64,000 bases of DNA from Hippopus hippopus. Lineage: Eukaryota; Mollusca; Bivalvia; Cardiida; Cardiidae. Shown here in pieces: positions 22,917-34,746 of the stretch (the first letter of the stretch is position 1; every line of letters begins with the position of its first letter). Made by a program: the position numbers and the translations under genes. The notes under the pieces are model-generated. The model was not told the origin of the DNA, did no database searches, and saw nothing but the letters and a program-made list of their open reading frames with translations. The stretch spans positions 39,209,860 to 39,273,859 of the forward strand of contig OX328107.1 of NCBI GenBank assembly GCA_946811185.2. Reading direction: 5' to 3'.

Positions 22917-23126
22917 AGATTTTCAATGTTTTTCCTCAAATCTAGAATGTTAGAAAATTGCAACCCTTTACCAGAGCTCCAGATAGAAGGAGTGATTGTG
23001 ATTTCAAAATTGAAAATATTAATTATTCTCCACAAAACCCTATGTTATGATAAAAACAACCATGAACTTGCAATCAGTTTGGACGCATTTCTTACTTGAA
23101 AATGTCTAATGGGTTTATTTGGCACT

Positions 23127-23348
23127 TTAACCCTTCACCACACAACGAAATTTTGTACCAAACCAAACTGAAAGCATTTGAAGTCAACAATTTTAATGTA
23201 ACTCAAATGATGATTTTTGTCTTTGATAGGATAGAAAACATTGTGGGAAAAGCAGAAAATGCTGGTTACATTTTCTCCTATTCCCACAATGTTTTCAAAT
23301 GTCTTACTTCCCAGAAGGAAAACCAGGGATTGTTTGGTAATGGGTTAA
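23127..23348 (+). mobile_element. Hp1 hairpin MITE
   Basis: TTAACCCTTCACCACACAAC left end and GGGATTGTTTGGTAATGGGTTAA right end; the hairpin has a deleted right arm (GCTGGTTACATTTTCTCC). Its last TTAA is the first TTAA of the next copy. Confidence 0.8.
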
Positions 23349-23573
23349 CCCATTACCACACAATCCCGAGTTTTAACGACCCTGTAAGAGAAAGCTTTTG
23401 AAAACATTGTGGGAAAAGGAGAAAATGCTGGTAACCAGCATTTTCTCCTTTTCCCACAATGTTTTCTACCCCATCCAAAACAATAGTCATCATTTCAGTT
23501 ACATTTAATTTGTCGTCTGCCAATCCTTTCAATTTGGACCAGTCTAAATTTTTGTCGTTTGGTAAAGAGTTAA
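23345..23573 (-). mobile_element. Hp1 hairpin MITE, reference copy
   Basis: TTAA at both ends. The hairpin arms 23400-23432 and 23434-23466 are perfect 33-nt complements around one unpaired A. Both this and the preceding copy sit in a site whose paralogue at 22855-22870 lacks them (GGCACT-CTAA-GGGCCAT). Confidence 0.85.
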
Positions 23574-24695
23574 GGGCCATTTTTTTAGGGCTTGTCAAAA
23601 CTTGGAACTGTTTGGTAAGCAGGGCTTTATCCAGACATTTTGGGAAATTTTGGCCCCTTGGCCAAACTGGGAAAAAAATAGACAAAATGTCAAAATTGGG
23701 AAAATAATATTGACAAAACATATAAAGTTAGGATCACATTTAACCTTACAATTAACTTAATAAGGCATTTAATGTACTACTGAGTCAGCGCTGCTTCTTT
23801 TTCCAAACTTCTTTTTTTTGGGTGGATGTGCTCTCTTTTGTCTTTTATATTAGTTGCTGTGGTCTTAGCCATAAGACCCTCCCCCTCCTATGTTAAGACG
23901 GATTTTTAAATTCTCTTATAAATAAGGATATATGCTTTCCTGATGAATGAACAGAAGAAATATTTCCAGTTTTATATTCTATATTGTTTGTATGCAAGTC
24001 AGCTGATAGAAGTCATTATCAAGGCTGAACAAGTCAGATTGAAGAGCCTTTGAGGTCTTTTTGACATTTGTCATGAGTTTTTCATATTATTTTTTCCATG
24101 ACAATTAATCTTTAAAAACAATTTTTTTGTGTGTTTTGACATTATATGAAAAGATTGATAAATCATCATTTTATGTGGTAGACCTAATACAGAATTTAAA
24201 AAAAAACTGCTAAAAATTAATTGTGGAGAGGAAACTTCACACTACATTTATGCGTCATACAAGTTTGGGTTTATGTGTTGATAGTCCCATGGCCATAATG
24301 ATACTGGCTCTTTAATTAACATCTTGATTTTATGACCCGTAACTGATGACTTTATATGTCTGAGTATGAATTTCCTTGTTTTTGATTGAGAGTATCCATT
24401 TCAGCCGACGATATGTTCACCTATTATACAGCCGTGTGCTAAGACAAAGACGAAGCACAACTGCTCAAAATTTGAGAGGGGCAAAAAAGTCACAGTCAAG
24501 ACTATGTCGGATATTTTTCAAAACTTGGTCCAGGTTCAGGGATATCAATTTAGGACCTGGGTTCTTTATTTTTGCCTTACGAAACTTTGCTTCAATGCAA
24601 AACCTGAAGCAGTTGCCTAGAAGTCAACAGTTGTACGTGTACAGCACAAATACAGTGGAAAATGTGTGCCCAGTCTAAAATTTTATAACTTGGAA
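23574..24695. other. Mostly unassigned DNA
   Basis: 23574-23660 is an Hp2-type flank remnant. A 100-codon frame at 24376-24678 has no recognised domain and adjoins a repeat, so I do not call it a gene. Confidence 0.35.
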
Positions 24696-24699
24696 CAGT

Positions 24700-25075
24700 T
24701 TACAGCAACAAAATTGAGTCAATGTATAAACTAGGGCTATCACTAAATGTGATCATAACCCCCACCAGCCCCTTGTCACAAAACAAGTCTTTGTCACAGA
24801 ATGCAGAATGGTTTAGGACAAAAGTAAGAGTTGAAAAAAGTTCAAGGGGAGATAATTCTGCAACAAATCGTATCAGAGTCATGGAAATTGCAGATGCACA
24901 ACTTCATATAATTGTATATAGGAACCCTGTGTGTAAATTTGAGTTCAGTACCTGAAAAACTGTCGGAGTATTTCACTTGACAAATTTGTGTCTATGGACA
25001 GACAGACGGACAGAGAGACGGAAGGGCAGACAACCATGGCGATTCCAATATACCCCCCTCCACTTCGTTGTGGGG
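24700..25075 (+). mobile_element. Pearl-like repeat, short copy
   Basis: Contains CCCCTTGTCACAAAACAAG, a region ending in GACAGACAGACGGACAGAG microsatellite (about 24996-25018) and TATACCCCCCTCCACTTCG. No tandem core. Confidence 0.5.
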
Positions 25076-25307
25076 AGTATAAATAATTGAAAATATACGG
25101 ACGCAGTCTGTAGTTCATTAACTCCTGAATAGTTTCGCACTTGAAATACGACGATTGTTGATTTCCTGCTTGAACTGTGGTCAATGCCCGCAGTCAATGA
25201 ATTTTGGCAAGTTGTTTTGTTAAAAAGTGAGTCAAAACGCATAAATTTGTGTGTCAGGGAAAACCCTAATGTGATGATGAGTACCCACAACATAGGGTTT
25301 CAAAGAA

Positions 25308-27285
25308 ACAAGAGCTGTCGTAGACGGATTATGCTCCCCGAACAGGTCTCTGTTTAGGAAAGTGAAGGCTGTCGGTAAATGGTTGGTCATGGGAGAGGAG
25401 GGTGGGGGTGAAACAGACTACTTGTGTTTGGTCCTATCTGCCAAACTGCATTTGCCAACGTTCAAATAATTAAATAAAGAAGGGGCATAACTCTTGGAAC
25501 AGTGGAGTAAAACTTCCTGTCAATGTGAACAATCTGTAAATCAAACATTACTATTATAGTAATGGCAAAATTGTCAAAATCAGATTAAACATTTATAAAC
25601 TTCATGTTTGAGTTTGTCATTAGGCCCTCTTTTTCTATAACACAGCCTAGTATAAATAGGAAAGAATGAAACTAGAACTGTCACAAAAGCGTTGCATACC
25701 CCCATAAAGTGCCTTGTCACAGAACAGGTGTCATTTTATATAAGTAACTGTTATGCTCCAGACCAAAAACAAAATTTAAAATTTACAAAGTGAAAAAACT
25801 CTTAAACTAGTGGGAATAGAGTTATGTTTCTTGTACACTGCACTTCTCGTTAATGTGGTCTATCTGTATATGAAGTTTGAAGTCACTAGGTTTTATATTT
25901 TGGAAGTTATGCCACAAACAAAAATCTAAAGTTAAAATTTACAAAGGGCAATAACTCTAAAAATAGTTGGAATAGAGTTATGGTTTTTGTACACTGTACT
26001 TCTCGTTAATGTGGTCTATCTATATATAAAGTTTGAAGTTACTAATTCTTATACTTGGGAAGTTATGCCCCTGACAAAAATTTAAAGTTAGATTTACAAA
26101 GGGCAATAACCCAAAAAAAGAGTTGGGATAGAGTTATGGTTCTTGTACCCTGCACTTCTCCTTAATGGGCTATCTGTATATGAAGTTTGAAGTTACTAGC
26201 TTTTTTACTTTGGAAGTTATGCCCCGGACAAAAATTTCAAGTTAAAATTTACAAAGGTTAACACCCCAAAAGTTATGCCCTGGACAAAAAAAAACTGAAG
26301 TTAAAACTTACAAAGGGCAATAACTCTAAATATAGTGGGAAAAGAGTTATGGTTCTTCTACACTGCACTTCTCCTGAATGTGGTCTATCTGTATATGAAG
26401 TTTGAAATTACTAGCTTTTTTACTTTGGAAGTGATGCCCCAGACAAAAATTTAAAGTTAAAATTTACAAAGGGCAATAGCCCAAAAAAAAGTTGGGATAG
26501 AGTTATGGTTCTTGTATGCTGCACTTCTCCATTATGTGATCTACCTGTGTGTGAATTTTGAAGTTACTAGCTTCTATACTTTTGAACTTATGCCCCGGAC
26601 AAAAATCCAAAGATAAAATTTACAAAGGGCAATTACTCTAAAAAAGTGGGAATAGAGTTATGGTTCTTGTACACTGCACTTCTCCTTAATGTGGCCTGTT
26701 TGTATATGAAGTTTGAAGCTACTAGCTTTTTTACTTTGGAAGTTTTCGCTAAAATTTCAAGTTAAAATTTAAAAAGGGCAATAACCCCAAAAATAAATGG
26801 CAAAGAGTTTTGGTTCATGTACACTGCATTTCTCCTTTATGCGATCTGTGTGTGAAGTTTGAAGTTACTACCTTCTATTCTTTCAAAGTTATACCCTGGA
26901 CAAAAAAAACCAAAGTTAAAATTTACCAAGGGCAATAACTTGTAAGACATTAAGCACCCTTTTCCTGTAACATGGTTTTACATGGATAAAAAAACAAGGG
27001 CAGATGGTGAAACTTTTAATAAACAATATCAATGTGAAGTTTCATGAAATTTTGACGAAAACTGAAGGAGATGTTAGTAAAAATTGGAATTTTACAAGAA
27101 ACCCCCTTTTTGCATGACACAGCGTCAAATTGGAAAACCGAGAAAAGTACATTGGCGCAATATCCTAAAGAGTTCATATATGAAGTTTCATCCAATTTGG
27201 TCCAGGGGTTGTGGAGAAATGGCTTCAGACGGACGGACAGACAGAATGAGGGGGGCTCTCGTAATGAGCTTTATTAATTCTCGTT
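25308..27285 (+). mobile_element. Pearl-like element with ~155-bp tandem core
   Basis: Left end AAACAAGAGCTGTCGTAGAC. Core 25740-26940 has about seven units marked by TGAAGTTTGAAGTTACTAGC at 25876, 26027, 26180, 26397, 26552, 26709 and 26852 (spacing about 151-157, one 217). The right part has GACGGACGGACAGACAGAATG and ends near TTCTCGTTT. Known bivalve pearl elements have this organisation (core repeats plus ACGG/ACAG microsatellite); the assignment is by architecture. Short frames within it are repeat artefacts. Confidence 0.65.
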
Positions 27286-27289
27286 TTTA

Positions 27290-28790
27290 ACATAAAATGA
27301 ACGTCCCTATTCTGCAATGTTTCGGAATATTGTTTGTCCTGTTTTTTATTAATGAATCATGTTTAAATAAAGGTCTGTTTAGACCATAAGATGAAGTCTT
27401 TAAAAAGTAAATAAAGTAGATTTGCATTTTTTTTTTTTGGTACAAAAATGAAGCACCTTTCAAACATCGACAATTTGTCGTTATCAGAAGGCGGGGTTTT
27501 ATCACCCCTGTCAATGCTTGACTACACCCACCTACTCTTACTAGGAGTAATTTAGTAGAAACCCAGTTTCTTCGCTAACAACACAATAAAACCGATTGTT
27601 GCCCTAGGCAGGCATGGTTATTCGCGTTGTGAATTAAATCACCAAATTCAAGACATAACATCTTTTTCCATAGTGACAAGAAACGAAATAAGTTGTTTTA
27701 CAACCTGTTTTCGTGTAAGACAATAGAGCGGTAGCCTGCTGTCGTGCTTCGTATTTGATTTTACGCAAGGAAAAACGGGTAACAAGTCTTTCACACTAAA
27801 CAAAATAGAAAACTCGCCGATACTCATTGCTATTAGTTAATCATCGTGCTTTAAATTATGGATGTTTTGCTAGAGTTTAACATCTGCATGGCCATACAGT
27901 ACAACTTCACATAGGTTATTGTGATCATAACGTGATTTTTAGTCATGAACACCTTTATCCCATGTTGGTAAATTTCTACTGTGACCTTTACTTTTTTGTG
28001 TAGTTTACATATATTTGGCCAATCACAAAATGAGTAACAATCATTTCCTCCTAGTACTTAAAGTAGGTCAAAAGTGAGATCATTCAGCTACGCCGAAAAA
28101 TCGTGACCTCCAGTAGTCTGCCTTGACGTCACAAATTTTAGAAGATATCGTCGCTATATATGAACTAGTGCAGAAAACTGAGAAAACTGCACGAAATTTG
28201 TTTGGATATAAATCGCTTTATCATGTTTCAATCACTTGTGTACTGCAGAATTTCAACATGTATCACTCTTACATCTTACTACAATCATAGGAAAGAAATT
28301 TTGAATGAATTAGCCTAGCGGAGATAGTGCTTATGGAAAGGAAAAGTTATTCTTATAGTGGGTAACAAAGCTATTTTGAATTTATTTCTTGAAGTTATTT
28401 CAGTTATACCACTGCCTCATTAACGAATTTTAAAAGATAGATATAAAAAAAGAAATAATAACTTGATATACATGTAGTTGAAACATGCTTGGCATGTACC
28501 AACTAAGTGGTAGAAGGAAGAAGGAACGTTGCAATGTATTTATAAAGGAAATCATTCCAGTGCAGTTCTAAGGCTGTTTCTACCAAATACAGAACACCGT
28601 TGATCATTGAACGGTCTACACATCCTGCGCAGTCTGATCTTGATGTACACCATCAATGTCAGCATTTTACATGTTTCGTCAGCTTGGGAAGGATTAAAAG
28701 CCTTGATCTACGTTAGAAATCGTATCCTCTCTTTAACTTTCACAAACAACATTAAATCCAGCACACATCCTAAAATTGCCGTTAAAGTTA
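27290..28790. other. Unassigned DNA; Hp2 fragment near its end
   Basis: 28605-28680 has CGCAGTCTGATCTTGATGTACACC of the Hp2 type. The possible promoter at 28124-28161 is listed separately. No exon is convincing. Confidence 0.4.
28124..28161 (+). promoter_or_regulatory. Possible CRE plus TATA box
   Basis: A perfect TGACGTCA (28124-28131) lies 23 bp before TATATAT (28155-28161). Spacing suits a Pol II promoter, but no downstream coding start is recognised, so chance is possible. Confidence 0.25.
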
Positions 28791-29470
28791 AGGAAGTGTC
28801 TAGGGGTAGGAATCCGAACCTCTTGTCTACTAGTCTAGGGTTACGGATCTGTATCTCTAGCCTCGTAGGCTAGAGGCACGGATCCATATTCCTAGCATTT
28901 CCAGTTAGGCCAGGCTACAGGTACAGTCGTTACCCTGAAGGTTCGACCGAATCTTAGGTTTAATCATCCTGATTATTTTGAGAAATACTACATAGAATTT
29001 GTTCTTGTAAAGAAATTAGCACTGCTATGTATTCGACGCCATTTGCAAAGTGAAATAACTCTATCAAGGTAAAGCGAATACAGGCATAATACGGGGAACT
29101 ACCCACCACTATATGGTTATATGCATATACATGGCATTGTTTTACAAGTGAAAATACAAGAATATAATGGAATTTCAACTTCATTCCGTTGACAAATAAT
29201 TGTGCTTGATGCATGTATACGAAATAAATCCAAAATAAAATTTCAATTCCCTTGATGCATAATTGTGATTTTCATGGGTTTTCACGATATAGTGTTGGGG
29301 AGTTGCCAGTATTATGCCCGAATACAAATTCTGATATGGGAAAAGGACAATATTATGTGACTTGATTACTATACGACTCAAACAGTGGCAAAAGGGGGCT
29401 TAATGCATCCCTGTAAAGTATTGTAACGAGGTAATAATGCAGTATTCAGTACCTTGAATCCTTGATGATT
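28790..29470 (-). repeat. Long dispersed repeat, inverted relative of 38870-39275
   Basis: Matches the reverse complement of 38870-39275 in several blocks: the TAGAGGNACGGATCC / CTAGCCTCGNAGGCTAG words at 28850-28890, the AATCATCCTGATTA segment at 28962, and the CAGTGGCAAAAGGGGGCTTAATGC segment at 29385. Family unknown; no coding frame. Confidence 0.55.
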
Positions 29471-29882
29471 TTTCACCAAATTTGATGGCTTTCCCTTGAT
29501 TGACGTTTCTCGATTGGTATGGTAGCTCAGGGGATATTTTTGTGAATGTTTCTCCGCTGAGGAGACACAATCACAATAATGGTATCACATCTACCCTGCG
29601 AAAGGTAGAATACTTTTGTATAGCATGTTTCATCCCTAGAATTGAGCCATGCTCTGAAAAAAAGGGGATTTAATGAATCTCTGTGATGCATTGTACTACA
29701 TAACTGTATCAGGTTAAAACATTCCACTGTCGCAACGTCCCAGTTTTGGTTAAAAAGTTATTTAAATTATTTGTTCCTTTGTTTGATCTTGTATTTTTTT
29801 TTATATTTACAGATATATAATATAATATCAGAGGTTTTCGTCAAAATTCCATGCATGACATTTGACAAATTCAAATGACTTT

Positions 29883-30070
29883 TGTTACGGGAGACAACTC
29901 CTTCATGCATGGCTTCGTCCCGATTTAAATACAATACCTAACAACTGCGTTGGGGAGATATCTCTTTAGCTCAGTGGTTAAGGTATTGGCCTTTCATCCT
30001 GGCATTCTAGGGTTCGAATCCTGCCCAGTCCCTTATTTCTGCCATGCATTTGTTCATTTGTTTGTTACAG
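29883..30070 (+). mobile_element. tRNA-related SINE with conserved leader
   Basis: Leader GTTACGGGAGACAACTCCTT, then the A box CTCTTTAGCTCAGTGGTTAAG and B box GGGTTCGAATCC. The leader and head recur at 48328-48770 and 48893-49090. In this copy the leader is uninterrupted (CGATTTAAATACAATACC), giving an empty site for the Hp1 at 48370. Confidence 0.65.
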
Positions 30071-30081
30071 ACTTTGTTCGT

Positions 30082-30124
30082 AAAGGAGCCGTCACACCAT
30101 GACGTTCTGGTCAACATTCTCTGA
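30082..30124 (+). repeat. Harbinger left terminal inverted repeat
   Basis: Complementary to 36654-36696 over about 43 positions with two mismatches near the inner end. The following ~300 bp are rich in GCGTGT / AACG words, probably subterminal binding sites. Confidence 0.85.
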
Positions 30125-30458
30125 ACATTTCAATCCTTTGTTTTTTTTGCGTTCTAGAATGAGGATGGCACATCTGGCGTGTTATTAACGTGTGCCTAAC
30201 GCATGACTAGCGTGTATCTAATGCACGAGAAGCGTGTAACAGCGACCAAGTAAGGTACCCCTGAAAACCATTATCGTATGCTAACGTGCCACTGGCGAGC
30301 AACGAACGATTTGTCAATGTTAGCCGAGCGTGTTGAGCTTGTGAATAACGACAGAATAGCGTCTTGTTGGCGTGTTATTTTTACGGTCAAACGGGTACAA
30401 AACGCTGAAAATTTCATAGTGAATTCAGTTGTTCTCGTGAGTTTGAACAGTCAGCATC

Positions 30459-33400
30459 ATGCCGCAAAGACGTAAAAAGAGTGCTACTAACGCTGCAAGT
30501 AAGAATAATGCAAAGCCTCTTTCACTAGCAATGTCTTCAGACAAAGAAGAACACCGGGAGGAAGGGCACATCCGAGAAGTAACGCATCATGTGACACCCC
30601 CTGAAGACCCTAAACACCCTGAAAACCCCAATGAGGATGGTCGGACCATAGCAAAGAGAGGGAAGAAGCAGAGAAAGGATTGCAGGATCCTGGACCGGGC
30701 GGTTGAGGATAGTCTGGTAGAGTTTTTCCGTGAAAACGAATTGCTGTGGAACTCACAGAAGACAGATTACAGGAACAAGGCGAAGAGGCAACGGATACTC
30801 GAGGCCAAGGCCACAGAACTGCAGATCAGCGTGGACCACTTGTGGACCTGGTTCAAGTTCCTCAGGGACATGTTCACAAGGCAAGTTTTTACATTTAAAT
30901 TTTGGAAAAGTAATTGCCCTGACTTTAATAATAATGGAATTTATATACTTACCATTACCTACCATATACTTATATACTTACCATATTCTTACCTTATGCT
31001 TATAATATCTACCAGGTTGAACAAGAAGAAGAGTGGGGATGGCCAGCAACAATTGACGGAGAGGGAGACATGGATAAAAGACAAATTTGGATTTTTCCAC
31101 CGTGCTGTCAACTACCGCTCGAAGCCCGTCAAGAGTGTAAGTACAGTGGATTCCACTTAATCGCAACCCTGTTTTTTGGGATTTTCGGTTATTCGCAAGA
31201 GTTGGTCCAGCACCGATCCTTTTCCTATGTAGACAACGTAAATTTCAACATTTAATCGGGATCCTGTAAATAGAAAATTTCGGTTTTTTGCAACGAAAAA
31301 TTAGCAAATGATTCGAAATTCTAGTGTTTATTAGCAATTCCGTTGGGTAAGACAATGAAAAATTGCAATTTGTCCGGAACAAAAAAAAGTTAAAAAAAAA
31401 AAGATAAAAGTTGAATTTCGATGCATACAGAGAATTGAAGATATAAACCAATGTAGCAGCATACATACGACGAGTCCAAGTCGATCCGTTTTTATAATTT
31501 AGTCATTAAAGATATAAATTCTTGGCTTGTTTCATGTTATTCTTTTCATTTTAGAAAGTGTAATAACGGTTACAAAACATCCCCAATTTGCCGACACTTT
31601 GAAATAGGAGCTCGTTAACTCAGTGGCTGTTTGGCAGCTTTGATGCGTTAATTTTCTATGCAGTTTACTTCACTGGTTGCCGATTATCATATCAACTGTC
31701 AGACGGTTACGCGAGATTGCGGATACCAGGATGTGCACCACCACCAAGCGCACTGATTAATGAAATGGTAATTTTAGGGCAGGAAAAATGGCTGAAATAT
31801 GACTACTTCAATCTTGTCTTGGTATTATTCTGAAAAAAAAAAAAAACGGACATAGACGTTCTAAGATTAGACTACACCTTCTGTGTAGTCTGATCTTGAT
31901 CTACGCTCTCCGAATGCAACTGAAGACGAATTCAGCACTTCACTTATCACAAAGAAAGACCGATCGTAATAACCTATCACATGTCAGATCATGACAAACT
32001 GGGAAAAAAAGAACTTAACTGTTTGTTGGTGTTTCGTTGATAATCCAATTTGTGACAAACAATTTGACAACAGGCATGAATGTAAACTGTGAAGAACACA
32101 GAAAACAGTTTCTTATGTAGGTCTGCTTTGTATAGTATGGCCTAAACTGATACGCTAAAATGGAATCGTCTGTACGGCAATCAGTCTATGACGTCACACA
32201 AAATTTACCCACCCATTCAACAGAACAGGTGGCAAGTCCGGGTTTATACAGGTGCACAGCACACGATCATGTTGTGTAAGAATGTACATGTACACATGTA
32301 GTAATTGTTAGATAACCGAAAACTGGAGATATGCATCGAAACTTGTGTTTTCAATGAGTTTGTGTTGGATTTTATGTCAAACGAAGCATCACCATGGCCA
32401 ACAGCCAGGATCGTTTCTGGGTGCTTTGTACACTTGACAGGTAAATAAAAGAAGTAAACAAATGATTTTTTTCTTTAAAACTGATTTAGTTTGATATACA
32501 CATATTTAAAGAATTATGAATATTCAAATGATTGGGATGCAAGTGCTGAACGTTTGTCATTAGAACGAAACAATCGTCTGCATCTCTGGTTTGACTTCCG
32601 GTCTGAAAAGAGGCATCGGTTTATGGGGCCGACCGCTTATTCGCAATATTTTCTCTGACAAATAGGACTTGCAAATAAGCGGAATCTACTGTACTGATAC
32701 AGATATTGGACTAATCATATATACGTAATTATACTTCAATATTGAATAATAAGTAAAGGATAAATGTCTGTACAATTGTTTATTGTCACTTTCCAAACAC
32801 GCTGTGTTTACTTGTCTCATTTCGTGTCTTTCTAGTTGAAGGCTATCATAGATGAAAGTCAGGGCGACCGGGATAAGGCTGAGTGGGCAGCGGCAGAGGA
32901 GAGAGTTGGGGTTGACGAGTTTCATGAAAACATCACACAACGTCAACCCACCCCAGCCCTGTCGGTGTCCTCCGACATCGCGACCCTCCAGAGGAAGGCC
33001 AAGGAGAGCGGCGAAATGCTGACAATGCTGCGTGATCAACTCCCATCTCTCGAGCCAGTCACCGAAAGGACTACCTACGCCGCCTACGTCAAAAGTGTGC
33101 TGCTGGGGCTGAGTTTAAAGGACTTTCGCTGGGCCCGGAAAGGCATCAACAAGGTCCTGAAGCCTTTCTGCGAGTCGGATTCAACTGACGACGACAGTGA
33201 GGACCGGTCCAATAGACCCCCCTCCAGACAGCCCTCGATTCAGTCATGGTGAGGTTAATCATTATACCCCCCAAATACGAAGTAGAGAGGGGTATACTGG
33301 TTTCACCATGTCTGTCTGTCCGTGCGTCCATCCGCCCGTAGACTTTTTTGTTTCCGTGCGCTAACTCCAAAGCCATCACTCGTAGGATCATGAAACTTTA

Positions 33401-33964
33401 TACAAATGTTGCCCATGACCCATGCAGGTGCCCTATTGTTTTTGGGTCATATAGGTCAAAGGTCAAGGTCACAGGTAAACTTTGTGACAAGGCGCTGTTG
33501 GGGGGTATTAGTCCGCTTTGCGACAGTTCTAGTTACTATTGCTTTGAATTATAACTAGAATTGGTGCATTAGGCAACCCCTCGCATGTCCAGACTTGCCT
33601 CGTTACTAAAATTGGCCAATAGCTGGCACGAAATTTAGTAAAAAGTACAATTAGATCTAGTAACATCGGTTCAAACTTTGATCAAAATCACTTGTCTCCA
33701 CTCTAGAAAGCTATCTGACCATTTTCATTTTAATGTATTTTCAGTGTCACTGGTGACACGACCTCGTCGCAACACCCCTTGAACAAGAAGCCATGTCAGA
33801 GCCAGGGCGAGTGCCAGTCACAGCATGGTGGTTGGCAGCCACCTCCCAGTGAGTGGGGACCACCACTGCCCCAAGCCATTTCAGTTTTTCAACTCCGCGG
33901 CTCTGCCTACATGTCTCTGATTCAAGACCAGCAGCTCTGCGAGTCAGGTTATCAGAAATACTGA
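30459..33964 (+). CDS. MADF-domain protein of the Harbinger element, 4 exons
   Basis: Exons 30459-30880, 31016-31136, 32836-33248 and 33745-33964 join in phase to 391 codons. Intron 1 has a GC-AG donor (AAG|GCAAGT) and, at 135 bp, could be read through. Introns 2 and 3 are GT-AG (AGT|GTAAGT, ATG|GTGAGG). A basic Lys/Arg N-terminus is followed by a MADF (Myb/SANT-like) domain at about 90-180: LVEFFRENELLWNSQ, TDYRNKAKRQRILEAKATEL, TWFKFLRDMFTRLNKK and WIKDKFGFFHRAV. The middle is acidic and helical (AEWAAAEERVGVDEF) and exon 4 is Gln/Pro-rich. Harbinger elements commonly encode such a second protein, which helps the transposase bind and enter the nucleus; that role is by family. Intron 2 is enlarged by a Tigger-type insertion. 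The stop of exon 3 (33250-33252) is used only if intron 3 is retained. Confidence 0.75.
31144..32691. mobile_element. pogo/Tigger-type non-autonomous transposon in intron 2
   Basis: Inverted ends CAGTGGATTCCACTTAATCG and (reverse of the right end) CAGTAGATTCCGCTTATTTG, flanked by TA on each side (31142-31143, 32692-32693), as for the Tc1/mariner/pogo group. CTTATTCGCAA words recur just inside both ends. Internally there is an Hp2-type palindrome at 31866-31910 and a short ATGGCCAACAGCCAGGATCG frame ending at a GTAAAT donor-like site (32393-32443), which could be a captured exon. No transposase. Confidence 0.75.
33264..33545 (+). repeat. Pearl-like end fragment in intron 3
   Basis: TATACCCCCCAAATACGAAG, then GTCTGTCTGTCCGTGCGTCC and a right end GGTATTAGTCCGCTTTGCGAC. 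Related to 24700-25075. Confidence 0.5.
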
Positions 33965-34119
33965 CTATAGTACGATATTGAATAGCAAGTGAAAGACAAT
34001 TGTTAATTTCCTATTGTTTATTATTTTGTAATTGCAGTTGAAGGCGATCATGGTGAAAACCTGGGGTTCATGGATGAGGCTGAGCCCTTGCATGAATATG
34101 TGATAATGTATTATTTCCT

Positions 34120-34347
34120 TTAACTCTTTACCAGATGAGGAAACTTTAGTCCTCTCCAAATTGAAAACATTTGCAGACGACAAATTAAGTGTGACTGTAA
34201 AGGTGATATTTTTTCTGAAAGTGAAGAAAATATTGTGGGAAAAGGAGAAAATGCTCGTAATGAGCATTTTCTCCTTTTTCCACAATGTGTTCAGAAGCCT
34301 TCTACCCCAGGCCCGTAAAAACCAGGGCTTATCTGGGAAAAGGTTAA
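34120..34347 (+). mobile_element. Hp1 MITE with compensatory hairpin change
   Basis: TTAACTCTTTACCAGATGAG to GGGAAAAGGTTAA. In the hairpin, 34256 is C (consensus G) and its partner 34262 is G (consensus C), so pairing is kept. Confidence 0.8.
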
Positions 34348-34471
34348 TTGTTTCATGTTATGTTGATTTGCTATTATTATTTCTGTGATTTACGAAATAA
34401 CGGGTGTTATTTTTGGGCATTTATGTTTTTTAAATAAATGATTTAAAATTTACACTGAACTTTTGTTTCTT

Positions 34472-34688
34472 TTAACCCTTCCCAAATGACAAATTGTAGA
34501 CTCTCCCAAATTCAAAGGCTCTGCAGACGACAATTTTAAAGTTGTTAAAATTGACTCTAACTTCTCTGAAATGGTAGAGAACATTGTGGGAAAAGGAGAA
34601 ATTTCTCATTTTGAGCAAATTCCCACAATGTTTAAGTCTTATAATGTAAGAGTCGTAAAAACAAGTGATTGTTTGGGGAAAGGGTTAA
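34472..34688 (+). mobile_element. Hp1 MITE with altered hairpin tip
   Basis: TTAACCCTTCCCAAATGAC to GGGGAAAGGGTTAA. The hairpin core is shortened (GGAGAAATTTCTCATTTTGAGC). Confidence 0.7.
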
Positions 34689-34746
34689 TGCTTATCGTTA
34701 GAAAACATAAGCACATCAACATACATTGTTCATGTCACAAGAGTTT

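Noticed and set aside
23353..23721. 122-codon frame and similar frames with FVLDRVENIVGKGENAGYQ-type text
   Set aside because: The recurring peptide is the Hp1 hairpin translated; it appears at every copy.
24376..24678. 100-codon plus-strand frame
   Set aside because: Odd composition, no domain, adjoining a pearl-like repeat; length is within chance expectation for a window of this size.
25740..26940. CRISPR array
   Set aside because: Units of about 155 bp are contiguous tandem repeats without short repeats and unique spacers, in animal DNA.
29950..30030. tRNA gene
   Set aside because: tRNA-like, but repeated with the same leader at 48.6 and 48.96 kb, hence a SINE head.
32686..33039. 117-codon minus-strand frame
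   Set aside because: Antisense shadow of MADF exon 3, whose plus-strand frame joins other exons in phase.
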